Below are positions 51,979 to 60,768 of a stretch of 64,000 nucleotides of DNA, piece by piece; position 1 is the stretch's first letter, and each line of letters starts with the position of its first letter. The notes beneath the pieces are model-generated. The model saw only the letters and a list, made by a program, of their open reading frames with translations. It had not been told where the DNA came from and did no database searches. The stretch is from an uncultured Alphaproteobacteria bacterium (GTDB taxonomy: Bacteria; Pseudomonadota; Alphaproteobacteria; HIMB59), in contig CACLUR010000002.1 in NCBI GenBank assembly GCA_902610175.1, forward strand, positions 1 through 64,000, in the 5' to 3' direction. The translations under genes were made by a program, and so were the position numbers.

Positions 51979-53844
51979 ATGTCATTTTTAAGTAAAATCA
52001 AAATTCCAAAAGATTTAAAAAAATTATCGTTAGGTGAATTGCAAAAACTTAACAATGAACTAAGGGACTACACTATAGAGATAGTTTCTAAAACAGGTGG
52101 TCACTTAGGCGCAAGTCTAGGCGTTGTAGAACTTACAGTTGCATTACATTATGTTTTTAATACTCCATCTGATAAAATTGTATGGGATGTTGGTCATCAA
52201 ACATATCCTCATAAAATCCTTACAGGTAGAAAAAATAAAATACACACTCTAAGAAAAAAAAATGGAATTTCTGGTTTCACAAAAAGATCAGAGAGTATTT
52301 ATGATCCTTTTGGTGCAGCACATAGTTCAACTTCAATTTCTGCAAGCCTAGGAATAACAGCTGCAAGAGATTTATTAAATAAAGATTTTGATGTTGTAAG
52401 CGTTATAGGTGATGGTGCTATTAGTGCAGGAATGGCCTTTGAGGGATTAAACAACTTAGGACATCTAAATAAAAACTCTCTAATAATTCTGAATGATAAT
52501 GAGATGTCCATAGCTGAACCTGTTGGTGCAATGAGTAAATACCTCGTAAATTTACTTAGTTCAAAGTCATATGAGAGTTTTAGAGATATTATTAAAAACT
52601 TTACTAAAAAACTTCCAAGCGAAGTTGGTGAATTTGCAAAAAAGACAGAGGGTTACTTTAAAGGTTATCTTACAGGTAATACTTTATTTGAAGAATTAGG
52701 TCTGAATTATCTAGGCCCAGTTGATGGACATAACTTGAAGTTATTAGTTCAATTATTTAAGAAATACAAAAAAAAAGAATTACATGGTCCAGTATTTCTT
52801 CATTTAATTACTCAGAAAGGTAGAGGTTATAAACCTGCAGAGCAATCAAAAGACAAATTTCATGGTGTATCATCTTTTGACGTTAAAACGGGTTTACAAA
52901 ATAAATCTAAACTTGTTACTTATACTAATGTAATTAGCGATACTATTTTAAATTTAGCAAAAAAAGACAAAAAAATTGTTGCAATAACTGCAGCAATGCC
53001 ATCAGGAACAGGTTTAAATAAATTTCAAGAAAAATATCCCTCTAGGTTTTATGATGTAGGAATAGCTGAACAACATGCCGTTACTTTCGCAGGTGGCATG
53101 ACTACAGAGTCTATAAAACCTTTTGTTGCAATTTATTCAACTTTTCTCCAAAGAGCATATGATCAAGTTGTACATGATATAGCTATACAGTCTCTTCCTG
53201 TTCGGTTTTTAATAGATAGATCAGGGTTTGTTGGTGCTGATGGAGCTACTCATGCTGGATCTTTTGATCTAAGTTACCTCTGTTGTCTTCCAAATTTTAT
53301 TGTAATGGCACCTTCTAGCGGAGAGGAATTAAAAAATATGGTTAATTTAGCATTATCTATAAATAACAAACCGACTGCTATAAGATATCCAAGAGATCTA
53401 GCACACGAGTATAAAAATAATAATAAATTTCAAAAAATTCTAATAGGTAAAGGTAAAATTATAAAAAAAGGAAAAAAAATTGCTTTTCTTAATTTAGGTA
53501 CGAGATTGAGTAAAGTACTAGAGATTAGAGAACTAATAAAAAAAAATCATAAGTTAGATTGCTCTGTAATAGACATGAGATTTGCAAAACCAATTGACAC
53601 TAAACTAATACAAAAGCTCACTGTTAATCACGACCTTTTTGTTACTGTTGAGGAGAACGCTATAGGTGGTTTTTCTAGTCAGGTTAATGATTTTTTAATA
53701 AATAAACTTGAAAAAACACCAAAAATACTCAATTTTTTTATGAAAGATGAATTTATTGATCAATCTGATATTGAGGATCAATACTTTAAATCAGGTATTT
53801 CCACAAAAATAATTTACAAAAAGTTAATTAAATTTTTAGAGTGA
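51979..53844 (+). CDS. dxs: 1-deoxy-D-xylulose-5-phosphate synthase
   Basis: DXS condenses pyruvate and glyceraldehyde 3-phosphate in the first step of the MEP pathway, using thiamine diphosphate. The 621-residue protein has GGHLGASLGVVELTVALHYVF, the ThDP motif GDGAISAGMAFEGLNN plus ILNDNEMSIAEPVGA, and C-terminal GIAEQHAVTFAGGM and DGATHAGSFDLSYL. It pairs functionally with ispG at 4.5 kb. The end overlaps the convergent aroC end by 9 bp. Confidence 0.96.
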   Translation: MSFLSKIKIPKDLKKLSLGELQKLNNELRDYTIEIVSKTGGHLGASLGVVELTVALHYVFNTPSDKIVWDVGHQTYPHKILTGRKNKIHTLRKKNGISGFTKRSESIYDPFGAAHSSTSISASLGITAARDLLNKDFDVVSVIGDGAISAGMAFEGLNNLGHLNKNSLIILNDNEMSIAEPVGAMSKYLVNLLSSKSYESFRDIIKNFTKKLPSEVGEFAKKTEGYFKGYLTGNTLFEELGLNYLGPVDGHNLKLLVQLFKKYKKKELHGPVFLHLITQKGRGYKPAEQSKDKFHGVSSFDVKTGLQNKSKLVTYTNVISDTILNLAKKDKKIVAITAAMPSGTGLNKFQEKYPSRFYDVGIAEQHAVTFAGGMTTESIKPFVAIYSTFLQRAYDQVVHDIAIQSLPVRFLIDRSGFVGADGATHAGSFDLSYLCCLPNFIVMAPSSGEELKNMVNLALSINNKPTAIRYPRDLAHEYKNNNKFQKILIGKGKIIKKGKKIAFLNLGTRLSKVLEIRELIKKNHKLDCSVIDMRFAKPIDTKLIQKLTVNHDLFVTVEENAIGGFSSQVNDFLINKLEKTPKILNFFMKDEFIDQSDIEDQYFKSGISTKIIYKKLIKFLE

Positions 53845-54921
53845 TTTTGATTTATGAATTAATAATAAATCCCCTATAACAAAATTAGTCATAGCAATTC
53901 CAACTGGTACCGCCCTAATGCCCACACATGGATCGTGTCGACCCTTAGTTCTAATCTTGGTATTTTTAAAATTTTTAGTAACAGTATTTTTCTCACTAAG
54001 TACTGAACTTGTTGGTTTAACAATATATCTAAATACAATATCTTGACCTGAGGAAATTCCACCCAATATTCCTCCAGCATGGTTAGTATGAAAATTTATC
54101 TTTTTATTTTTATAGTTAATTTGATCAGAACCTGTTGTGCCATCATAGTTTACTAGATTAAAACCAGTACCAAACTCTATGCCCTTTACAGCATTTATAC
54201 TCATTATTGCCTTTGATAATTCCGAGTCGAGTTTTTGATAGATAGGTTCTCCAATGCCCACAGGACAATTTGAAACTCTAACTTCAATTACTGCGCCAAG
54301 AGATGAACCTTTTTTTCGATGCATTAGTATGAGATCTTCCCATTTTTTTACAATGGACTTATTTGGAGAGAAAAAGGGATTTTTATTGATAAAATTATTA
54401 TTCCAAGCTGTATTATTATCTATCTTCTCATTACCAATTTGAATAACAGCACTTGTAACTTTTATCTTATTTTTTGAAATTTTTTTAAGAAGAAGTTCCG
54501 CTAGAGCTCCTGCTGCTACCCTCATAGCAGTTTCCCTAGCACTGGATCTTCCTCCACCTCTATAATCATAATTTTTATATTTCATAAAATAGGTGTAATC
54601 GGCATGACCAGGTCTAAATTTATTTTTAATTTCTGAATAGTCCTTGATTCTTTGATCAGAGTTATAAATTATCATTGATATTGGAGCACCAGTGCTTTTA
54701 CCGTTAAAAACCCCAGAGAGAATATTAACTTCATCTTTTTCTTTTCTTTGTGTTGTAAATTTTGACTGACCTGGTTTTCTCAATTCTAATCTTGATTGAA
54801 TATATTTTGTGTTAATAGGTATTCCTGCTGGAAAACCATCAACGACACAACCTATGGCCTCTCCATGACTTTCTCCCCAAGTAGTAAACTTTAATAAATT
54901 TCCAAAAGAATTGTGTGACAT
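53836..54921 (-). CDS. aroC: Chorismate synthase
   Basis: AroC forms chorismate from EPSP and needs reduced FMN. The 361-residue protein shows GESHGEAIGCVVDGFPAG, RRKPGQSK-like LRKPGQSKFTTQR, RPGHADYTY, YRGGGRSSARETAMRVAAGA and GILGGISSGQDIVF with RHDPCVGIRAVPV. All are family signatures. Length is normal. It shares a strand with fabI 7 bp upstream and overlaps the dxs end by 9 bp. Confidence 0.96.
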   Translation of the reverse strand: MSHNSFGNLLKFTTWGESHGEAIGCVVDGFPAGIPINTKYIQSRLELRKPGQSKFTTQRKEKDEVNILSGVFNGKSTGAPISMIIYNSDQRIKDYSEIKNKFRPGHADYTYFMKYKNYDYRGGGRSSARETAMRVAAGALAELLLKKISKNKIKVTSAVIQIGNEKIDNNTAWNNNFINKNPFFSPNKSIVKKWEDLILMHRKKGSSLGAVIEVRVSNCPVGIGEPIYQKLDSELSKAIMSINAVKGIEFGTGFNLVNYDGTTGSDQINYKNKKINFHTNHAGGILGGISSGQDIVFRYIVKPTSSVLSEKNTVTKNFKNTKIRTKGRHDPCVGIRAVPVGIAMTNFVIGDLLLIHKSKSL

Positions 54922-54928
54922 TAACTAA

Positions 54929-55750
54929 TTATTTTTTACTAAACTCATTAAGTAATCCTGCAACACCCTCAGCTTCATCGACTGCTACCATTCCAACTGT
55001 ATGATAACCACAATCAACATGGTGGATTTCTCCAGTCACACCAGATGAAAGGTCACTTAAAAGATAGGCTCCAGTGTTTCCAACATCTTCTAGTGTAACA
55101 TTTCTCTTTAAAGGAGAGTTTAGTTCATTCCATTTTAAAATAAATCTAAAATCACCAATACCAGAAGCCGCAAGAGTTTTAATTGGGCCTGCAGATATGG
55201 CGTTAACTCTTATATTTTTATCTCCCATATCTACAGCAAGATATTTAACTGAAGCCTCAAGCGCTGATTTTGCGACTCCCATTACATTATAATGTGGCAT
55301 AACTTGCTCTGCTCCATAGTAAGTTAACGTTAAAATACTTCCACCATTATCCATTAAATCATAGCAATATTTACAAGACTCAGTGAAGGAATAACAAGAA
55401 ATATTTAAACTATTTAAGAAATTCTCTTTTGATGTATCAACATACTTACCCCTTAGCTCATTTTTATCTGCAAACGCTACAGCGTGAACGAAAAAATCCA
55501 ATTTTCCCCATTTATCTTTAATTTTTTCAAAAGTATTTTTTACTGATCCTTCATCGCTAACATCACATTGTATCAATAAATTGGAACCAACAGATTTAGC
55601 TAAAGGATCTATTCTCTTTAATAAAAGATCATTTTGATAAGTAAAAGCTAATTCAGCACCAAAATTTGCGCATTGTTGAGCTATGCCCCAGGCAATGGAC
55701 TTATCATTAGCCACCCCCATTATAAGCCCCTTTTTATTTTTTAAATCCAT
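54929..55750 (-). CDS. fabI: Enoyl-ACP reductase FabI (NADH-dependent)
   Basis: FabI reduces enoyl-ACP in fatty-acid elongation. The 273-residue short-chain-dehydrogenase-like protein has MGVANDKSIAWGIAQ (cofactor loop), QCDVSDEGS and the catalytic Tyr-x6-Lys: YGAEQVMPHYNVMGVAKSALE with the Tyr before NVM and the Lys six residues on. Length and the C-terminal GEIHHVDCGYHTVGM agree with FabI. The start is divergent from pdxH. Confidence 0.95.
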   Translation of the reverse strand: MDLKNKKGLIMGVANDKSIAWGIAQQCANFGAELAFTYQNDLLLKRIDPLAKSVGSNLLIQCDVSDEGSVKNTFEKIKDKWGKLDFFVHAVAFADKNELRGKYVDTSKENFLNSLNISCYSFTESCKYCYDLMDNGGSILTLTYYGAEQVMPHYNVMGVAKSALEASVKYLAVDMGDKNIRVNAISAGPIKTLAASGIGDFRFILKWNELNSPLKRNVTLEDVGNTGAYLLSDLSSGVTGEIHHVDCGYHTVGMVAVDEAEGVAGLLNEFSKK

Positions 55751-55766
55751 TTTTTGCTAAAATTAA

Positions 55767-55772
55767 TATAAT
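55767..55772 (+). promoter_or_regulatory. Predicted -10 box of pdxH
   Basis: A perfect TATAAT lies 9 bases before the pdxH ATG at 55782, in the divergent fabI-pdxH gap. No convincing -35 box could be placed. The spacing predicts a transcript with little or no leader. Confidence 0.4.
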
Positions 55773-55781
55773 ACTCATACC

Positions 55782-56369
55782 ATGTCAGATAAATTAAATC
55801 CAATTATTAAGTTTAAAGAATGGTTTGATTTAGCCACTGAAAAAGAGATCAACGATCCTAATGCGATGTGTCTATCAACAGTTGACGATAAAAATACCCC
55901 GCATTCAAGGATGGTTCTATTAAAAGATTATAATTATGAAGGTTTTATTTTTTACACAAATTATGAGAGCAATAAAGGAAATGACATTTTAAAAAATGCT
56001 AATGTTTGCCTAAATTTTCATTGGAAGTCATTGTTAAGGCAAATAAGAATAGAGGGTAAAGTCGAAAAAGTCTCAAAAGAAACATCAGATAAATATTTTA
56101 ATTCAAGACATTATTTAAGTCGAATAGGGGCGTGGGCTTCTAATCAATCAAAAGTCCTAAAATCAAGAGATGATTTAGAAAACAAAATTGAATTTTATAA
56201 AAATAAATATCCTGAAAAAGAAAATTTCCCTCGTCCTGATTACTGGGGAGGGTTTATAGTAAAATATTCAAAAATCGAGTTTTGGGAGGATATGCCTCAT
56301 AGAATTCACAAAAGAGAAATCTTTGAGTTTAAAGATAATGATTGGTTATCGTATACCCTTAGCCCTTAG
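55782..56369 (+). CDS. pdxH: Pyridoxamine/pyridoxine 5'-phosphate oxidase
   Basis: PdxH oxidises PNP or PMP to pyridoxal phosphate using FMN. The 195-residue protein has NAMCLSTVDDKNTPHSRMVLLKDYN-like FMN contacts, FYTNYESNKG, FHWKSLLRQIRIEGKVEKV and the C-terminal WGGFIVKYSKIEFWEDMPHRIHKR. Catalytic Arg and His in that tail are retained. It has no neighbours on its strand and its end overlaps the convergent nucleotidyltransferase gene by 4 bp. Confidence 0.95.
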   Translation: MSDKLNPIIKFKEWFDLATEKEINDPNAMCLSTVDDKNTPHSRMVLLKDYNYEGFIFYTNYESNKGNDILKNANVCLNFHWKSLLRQIRIEGKVEKVSKETSDKYFNSRHYLSRIGAWASNQSKVLKSRDDLENKIEFYKNKYPEKENFPRPDYWGGFIVKYSKIEFWEDMPHRIHKREIFEFKDNDWLSYTLSP

Positions 56370-56821
56370 TTTTTAGAGTATTCACTCCATCTTTTTAGCA
56401 AATCAGAACTGGAAGACTCTTTGTGATTTCCACCTACACCAAATTTTAATTCAATATTATATTTCTTTGCTGTTTCATATTCTAAAATTTTAGAAGTGTC
56501 AGATCTATCACCTCCATTAGCAAAAATAATTTTTTCATTTGGATATTTATTTCTTATTTGAATTAACAAATTATTTGCACTTCCCATTTCATCATCTTCA
56601 AATTCCATAGCTTCATTTACCACTTTTAAGCTATCAACAACATATATTCTATGTTGAATATCCATAAAAAAATTTCCCTTTTTATCAATTAACCATTTAT
56701 TAGAATTTACACCTACGATTAAAAAATTAGAAAACTCTAAACATTCTTTCATCATCATTATATGTCCAGGATGAATGGGGTCAAATCCCCCTGAAACAAC
56801 ACTAATAATTTTATTTTCCAC
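56366..56821 (-). CDS. HxGH-type nucleotidyltransferase (cytidylyltransferase-like)
   Basis: The 151-residue cytoplasmic protein has SGGFDPIHPGHIMMMKE, the N-terminal HxGH motif of the glycerol-3-phosphate cytidylyltransferase/RfaE family. A Rossmann core and ANGGDRSDT follow. The ISSTKIR-type signature is replaced by KESSSSDLLKRW. The partner substrate (a sugar phosphate or small phosphate ester) cannot be read from sequence. It overlaps pyrE by 11 bp on the same strand. Confidence 0.75.
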   Translation of the reverse strand: MENKIISVVSGGFDPIHPGHIMMMKECLEFSNFLIVGVNSNKWLIDKKGNFFMDIQHRIYVVDSLKVVNEAMEFEDDEMGSANNLLIQIRNKYPNEKIIFANGGDRSDTSKILEYETAKKYNIELKFGVGGNHKESSSSDLLKRWSEYSKN

Positions 56822-57455
56822 TTGAAATTGATTCTAAATAATTTTTTAAATTTTTGTAATCTTTATCTGAAATGTAATTTGGAGAAATAGTTAATATATC
56901 TCTCCATGATGTGAGATAATTTAAATTCACTTTCATTTTAGATATATTTTTTTTAGCTTTAGGGTAAATACCATAGTAAAAAACTACATAAATATCTTTA
57001 ACTTTAAGTTTATTTTGTCTTAAAGCCTTTATGAAATGTAATTTACTTCCTCCATCAGTTGCCATGTCCTCTACTAATATTGACTGATTATTCTTTTTAA
57101 ACTCTCCCTCTATTAGCTTACCTTTTCCAAACCCTTTAGGGCTCTTTCTTATATATATCATTGGATATTTCATCTTTTGACACAGAAAGGAAGAGTAGGG
57201 AATACCAGCTGTTTCGCCTCCTGCAATAATAGTCGAATTATCTTTATACTTCGATTTAATCTGTTTGCTCATTTCATTAATAATTAACTCTCTTTCTTTT
57301 GGAAATGAAATTAATTTTCTACAATCAACATAAACAGGACTTTTTTTGCCGGATGTAAGAGTAAATTGTTTTTTGAAGTCTATATTAACGCATCCAATAC
57401 TTAACAGTAAGTTTGCTATCTTTTCTTTATTATTTTTGATTTTGACCTTCGACAT
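56811..57455 (-). CDS. pyrE: Orotate phosphoribosyltransferase
   Basis: PyrE couples orotate to PRPP in pyrimidine synthesis. The protein is 214 residues from ATG 57455 ([11 protein letters not shown]); an upstream TTG start would lie deeper in the overlapping DUF2256 gene. Motifs are [44 protein letters not shown] and the PRPP loop [14 protein letters not shown]. That loop usually reads VEDVVTTGGS. The remaining pyrimidine genes in the window are carA and carB. Confidence 0.92.
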   Translation of the reverse strand: MSKVKIKNNKEKIANLLLSIGCVNIDFKKQFTLTSGKKSPVYVDCRKLISFPKERELIINEMSKQIKSKYKDNSTIIAGGETAGIPYSSFLCQKMKYPMIYIRKSPKGFGKGKLIEGEFKKNNQSILVEDMATDGGSKLHFIKALRQNKLKVKDIYVVFYYGIYPKAKKNISKMKVNLNYLTSWRDILTISPNYISDKDYKNLKNYLESISSGK

Positions 57456-57559
57456 TTTTCTGAACAATATTTAACATCATTCCATACTTTTTCCCATTTT
57501 TTTCTCCAACTAAATGGTCTTTGGCATACCACACAAATTTTGAAATCTTTTTTATTCAG
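57416..57559 (-). CDS. DUF2256 family zinc-ribbon-like protein with apparent CTG start
   Basis: The minus strand from 57559 encodes 47 residues after a putative CTG start: [18 protein letters not shown], then [18 protein letters not shown], then RRSK. Four cysteines at positions 9, 12, 32 and 36 and the WRKKW..W..V.YCS.KC pattern are diagnostic of DUF2256. The frame is continuous with the preceding gene, separated by its TAG (57562-57560), and no ATG, GTG or TTG precedes the conserved region. It ends 40 bp inside the pyrE start. Function unknown. Confidence 0.7.
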   Translation of the reverse strand: MNKKDFKICVVCQRPFSWRKKWEKVWNDVKYCSEKCRRSKSKIIKKR

Positions 57560-58039
57560 CTAAATAATCTTTTCAATCTCTTTATCTTCGAGATTACCAT
57601 TAATTATAACAAGAGGGCAATGTAACGAGTTAGATTTTTCATATATAAGTTTGTTAATTAAAGGCCCAGGCTTGCCTATATCTTTACTTGTAGCAAGAAT
57701 AATAGTTGAATTAGATGAATATTTATTTAAGAAACTTATAAATTCATCGATCTCATTATATTTAAATATTTCAGATTTTGCTTTAATTTTTGATTTATCT
57801 GAGATGTAGTTATGCACTTCTTTATGTTTTAATTTTTCAGTTGTTATTTGATCAATATCCAAAATTTTTTCAGCCCCTGATGTAAGCATCATACCTTCGC
57901 TTGCGCTTTGAATAAAGCTAACAGTAGTAATATTTGATTTAGTTATTTTTGCTCTCCTTATAGCAAATTTAACTGCAGTCCACATTTCAGCACTTTGATC
58001 AATAACTACAAAATAATTTCTATTATTATTTTTTTTCAT
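57560..58039 (-). CDS. Universal stress protein (UspA) family-like
   Basis: The 159-residue cytoplasmic protein has the USP-type fold: FVVIDQSAEMWTAVKFAIRRAK at the N-terminus (with Asp and the following helix), TVSFIQSAS, and the C-terminal strand-loop SLHCPLVIING. The typical G-x2-G-x9-G ATP loop appears only loosely as SKDIGKPGPL. It follows the TIGR02186 gene (4-bp overlap) and directly precedes the DUF2256 frame. Role unknown. Confidence 0.65.
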   Translation of the reverse strand: MKKNNNRNYFVVIDQSAEMWTAVKFAIRRAKITKSNITTVSFIQSASEGMMLTSGAEKILDIDQITTEKLKHKEVHNYISDKSKIKAKSEIFKYNEIDEFISFLNKYSSNSTIILATSKDIGKPGPLINKLIYEKSNSLHCPLVIINGNLEDKEIEKII

Positions 58040-58713
58040 TTTTTTCTAAATATTAAATTCGTAACTAAGCTAAGCAATAATGATATAGCAATCAAAATTA
58101 TAATATAAATAAAAGACTCAGTTTTTAACAACTTTTCCAATTTAAATGAAATTCCTCCTTTTTTTATTTGCAAGTTTTTAGATACCATTTTAATAATTTC
58201 ATTATTTTTTATCTCGTACATATAAACTTTTATATTTCCAGGTGAGATATTATCTGGTATTAAAAATTTTTTTAAAAATAGATTTCCACTTACACTTTCA
58301 AGCTCCTCTTCTATATACAAATTTTTCACATTCATTGCTTTTCTTATTTTATGGAGTTCAAGAGAGTGATTACTTATTAATGAATGCCTATCCTTTAAAT
58401 TAGAATATAAAAATATTTCATTCAAAGTCTTTTTAGGAGACGTGAAGAGCGCAAAAAAACTAGGTTGATTTTTCAACTCTTTTGTTTCGTTAATCCATAA
58501 AAAACCTTCTTTAACTTTTGTTGTCAATTTAGCTTTTTTATTTTCTCCTTCGAAAATGAAGATTACATCACTGTCTTTATCTTTATTTCCAAATAAAACT
58601 ACTTCTTCCCCTAAAAAATTTGAGTTTATTTCAATTTCAAATTGATCTAAGGAAAAATTAGATGCAAAACCAATTTTAAAAAAAAATATAATTATTAAAA
58701 TATATTTATACAT
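58036..58713 (-). CDS. TIGR02186 family membrane protein
   Basis: The 225-residue protein has a signal peptide (about 1-17), a periplasmic beta-rich domain (FLGEEVVLFG, GFLWINETKE) and a C-terminal membrane segment (about 201-219) ending in RKK. This topology and its position next to TauE/SafE match the alphaproteobacterial TIGR02186 family (Alph_Pro_TM). Function is unknown; linkage to a sulfite-exporter-like gene suggests a joint envelope task. It overlaps TauE by 8 bp and the USP-like gene by 4 bp. Confidence 0.8.
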   Translation of the reverse strand: MYKYILIIIFFFKIGFASNFSLDQFEIEINSNFLGEEVVLFGNKDKDSDVIFIFEGENKKAKLTTKVKEGFLWINETKELKNQPSFFALFTSPKKTLNEIFLYSNLKDRHSLISNHSLELHKIRKAMNVKNLYIEEELESVSGNLFLKKFLIPDNISPGNIKVYMYEIKNNEIIKMVSKNLQIKKGGISFKLEKLLKTESFIYIIILIAISLLLSLVTNLIFRKK

Positions 58714-59608
58714 AATTTATAATGAATAAGTTCTCAGGTGTTCTAAATAAATCATAAGCTAAAAATGATGAAATAATTAATAGTAACATACCAAATGTAA
58801 CTTTTAAATTTTCTTGATCAAGTATATCAACTATCCTTGCAGCTAGTGCAGCTCCAATAGAGCTACTTACTATTAATCCTAAAGCCAATACAAAATCTAT
58901 ATTTTGATTTATGTATATTTGCAAAAATAAAGATACAAAGGATACTATCGTGATGTTAAATAGTGATGTCCCTATTACTGAAATAGTTTTCATACCTAAA
59001 AAATAAATCATACATGGAATAAGTATAAAGCCACCACCAATACCAGTTAGCCCTGTCAATACACCTATAAAAAAACCAATTAAAAGTGGTGCTAGTACAC
59101 TTATATATAGTTTAGATTTTCTATACTTAATTTTAAAAGGAAGTCCATGTATCCAAGAATGCTGGTGTAATTTAAATTTTTTATTTTTATGAACGATATT
59201 AACTTTAGCTGTTTCATAAAGAATAAATACAGCAGTTATAATTAAAAGAATTATATAGATACTATTTAAATAGTTATCAATTAAACCAATATTTTTTAAA
59301 TTATTTAGAATTAATACACCAAAAAGTGTCCCCAATAATCCACCAAAAACCATTGTTAAGCCCATCTGATAGTCTATGTTTTTTCTTTGAAAATGACTTA
59401 CAACACCAGTTGATGTCGAGGCGAATACTTGAACAGTTGTAGTTCCAACCGCAACAGCTGGAGGAATGCCAACTAGTATTAAAAGAGGAGAGGATATAAA
59501 ACCACCACCTATGCCAAAGAGTCCAGATATAAAACCAATTCCAACTCCAAGGGAAATTAATATATAAATATTTATGGATATTTCAGCAATAGGTAGGTAA
59601 AAATTCAT
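58706..59608 (-). CDS. TauE/SafE family transporter
   Basis: The 300-residue membrane protein has eight hydrophobic segments arranged as two repeats. Each repeat carries the family motif: GFISGLFGIGGGFISSPLL at the N-terminus and GVLTGLTGIGGGFILIP in the second half. The TauE/SafE family exports small sulfur-containing anions or sulfoacetate-like compounds; the actual substrate is unknown. TIGR02186 follows and overlaps by 8 bp, a conserved alphaproteobacterial pair. Confidence 0.88.
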   Translation of the reverse strand: MNFYLPIAEISINIYILISLGVGIGFISGLFGIGGGFISSPLLILVGIPPAVAVGTTTVQVFASTSTGVVSHFQRKNIDYQMGLTMVFGGLLGTLFGVLILNNLKNIGLIDNYLNSIYIILLIITAVFILYETAKVNIVHKNKKFKLHQHSWIHGLPFKIKYRKSKLYISVLAPLLIGFFIGVLTGLTGIGGGFILIPCMIYFLGMKTISVIGTSLFNITIVSFVSLFLQIYINQNIDFVLALGLIVSSSIGAALAARIVDILDQENLKVTFGMLLLIISSFLAYDLFRTPENLFIINYV

Positions 59609-59652
59609 ATATTGAAATAAAATATTATACTTAAAATTAATAAAATAAATTA

Positions 59653-60186
59653 ATGATTAAATACACTTTAGCGTTTGCTTGTTCAAGCGATGGTTTTATT
59701 GCAAAATATTCTGGAGATAATCCATTTGAATGGACTAGCTTGGAAGACAAAAAACATCTAGACAATTTAATTAAGAATCATAAATGGCAAGTTATGGGCA
59801 GAAAGACTCATGAATTAAATCCAAACGAGTCTAGATCAAGAATTATTTTTTCTAGAAAATACCAAAAAATTAAACAAATTAAAAATTCAATAAATCAATA
59901 TTATTTTAATCCAGATATTAATCAGTGGGATGAATTTGAAAATCTTTGCAAAGAAAGTGTTTTAATTTTGGGGGGAACAAGTGTTCATGATTATTTCTTA
60001 TATGCTGATTTAATTGATGAAATTTTTATTACTATAGAGCCTTTAAAATTTGGAAAAGGCTTACCAGCTTTTACATACATAAATTTTAAGGACTTAGTTC
60101 CTTACTTCAATGAGAGAGGATATCGTCATTTTGAAAAAAAAATTAATGATAAGGGCTCTTTGTTAGTTAATTTTTCAAAAACTTAG
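59653..60186 (+). CDS. RibD C-terminal / dihydrofolate-reductase-like protein
   Basis: The 177-residue cytoplasmic protein has YTLAFACSSDGFIAKYSGDN, VMGRKTHE and VLILGGTSVHDYFL, the DHFR/RibD reductase fold that binds NADPH. Its LVDEIFIT-type strand (DLIDEIFITIEP) follows. It is not a fused RibD (no deaminase domain) and lacks clear FolA signatures, so the pathway is undefined; riboflavin- or pterin-related reduction is a possibility. The end overlaps mobA by 12 bp. Confidence 0.75.
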   Translation: MIKYTLAFACSSDGFIAKYSGDNPFEWTSLEDKKHLDNLIKNHKWQVMGRKTHELNPNESRSRIIFSRKYQKIKQIKNSINQYYFNPDINQWDEFENLCKESVLILGGTSVHDYFLYADLIDEIFITIEPLKFGKGLPAFTYINFKDLVPYFNERGYRHFEKKINDKGSLLVNFSKT

Positions 60187-60768
60187 TAGTTCTGTATAAT
60201 CATTTTTGTCGTTTACATTAAAAAATTCTATTTTTTTATTTTTTTTAAAATTTATATAATCAAATCCAATTTCTTCAGCAAATTTCATAATTTTATATCC
60301 ATTATTTTTTAAAAGGACTTCATTTAATTCCGTAAATATTTTTGATGACCAAAAAGAGAACATTGGTTCGATAATATTATCAATCTTACAAATATAAACT
60401 TTACTCTTTTTTTCTGTAATTGAGATAAAATTATCTATGATACCTGTGTTTATTATTGGGGCATCAGTGGGAAAAAGTGCAAACCATAAATCCTCTTTTG
60501 AGTTTTTATAATGATCAAGAGCGCTATGTAACCCAGCTAGTGGCCCTTTGTATCCCCCAATTTTATCACTTACAACTTTATAACCAAATATTTTGTACTT
60601 ACTGATATCTCTATTAGCATTAATAATAATTTCATTAGACTTTTCTTGAAGACTTTCTATTAAAATTTCAATAAAACACTTATCTTTAATTTTTAAAAAA
60701 CTTTTATTTTCATAACCCATTCTGGAGGATTTACCACCCGTTAGTATTACAGATACAAGCTTACTCAT
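60175..60768 (-). CDS. mobA: Molybdenum cofactor guanylyltransferase MobA-like
   Basis: MobA attaches GMP to molybdopterin to give the MGD form used by formate dehydrogenases. The 197-residue protein starts MSKLVSVILTGGKSSRMG, the GTP-binding signature LxGGxSxRMG. It carries the KGPLAGLHSAL (G-P-L-x-G) motif and FPTDAPI with the metal-binding Asp. Length is normal. It overlaps fdhD by 8 bp on the same strand. Confidence 0.9.
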   Translation of the reverse strand: MSKLVSVILTGGKSSRMGYENKSFLKIKDKCFIEILIESLQEKSNEIIINANRDISKYKIFGYKVVSDKIGGYKGPLAGLHSALDHYKNSKEDLWFALFPTDAPIINTGIIDNFISITEKKSKVYICKIDNIIEPMFSFWSSKIFTELNEVLLKNNGYKIMKFAEEIGFDYINFKKNKKIEFFNVNDKNDYTELLSF

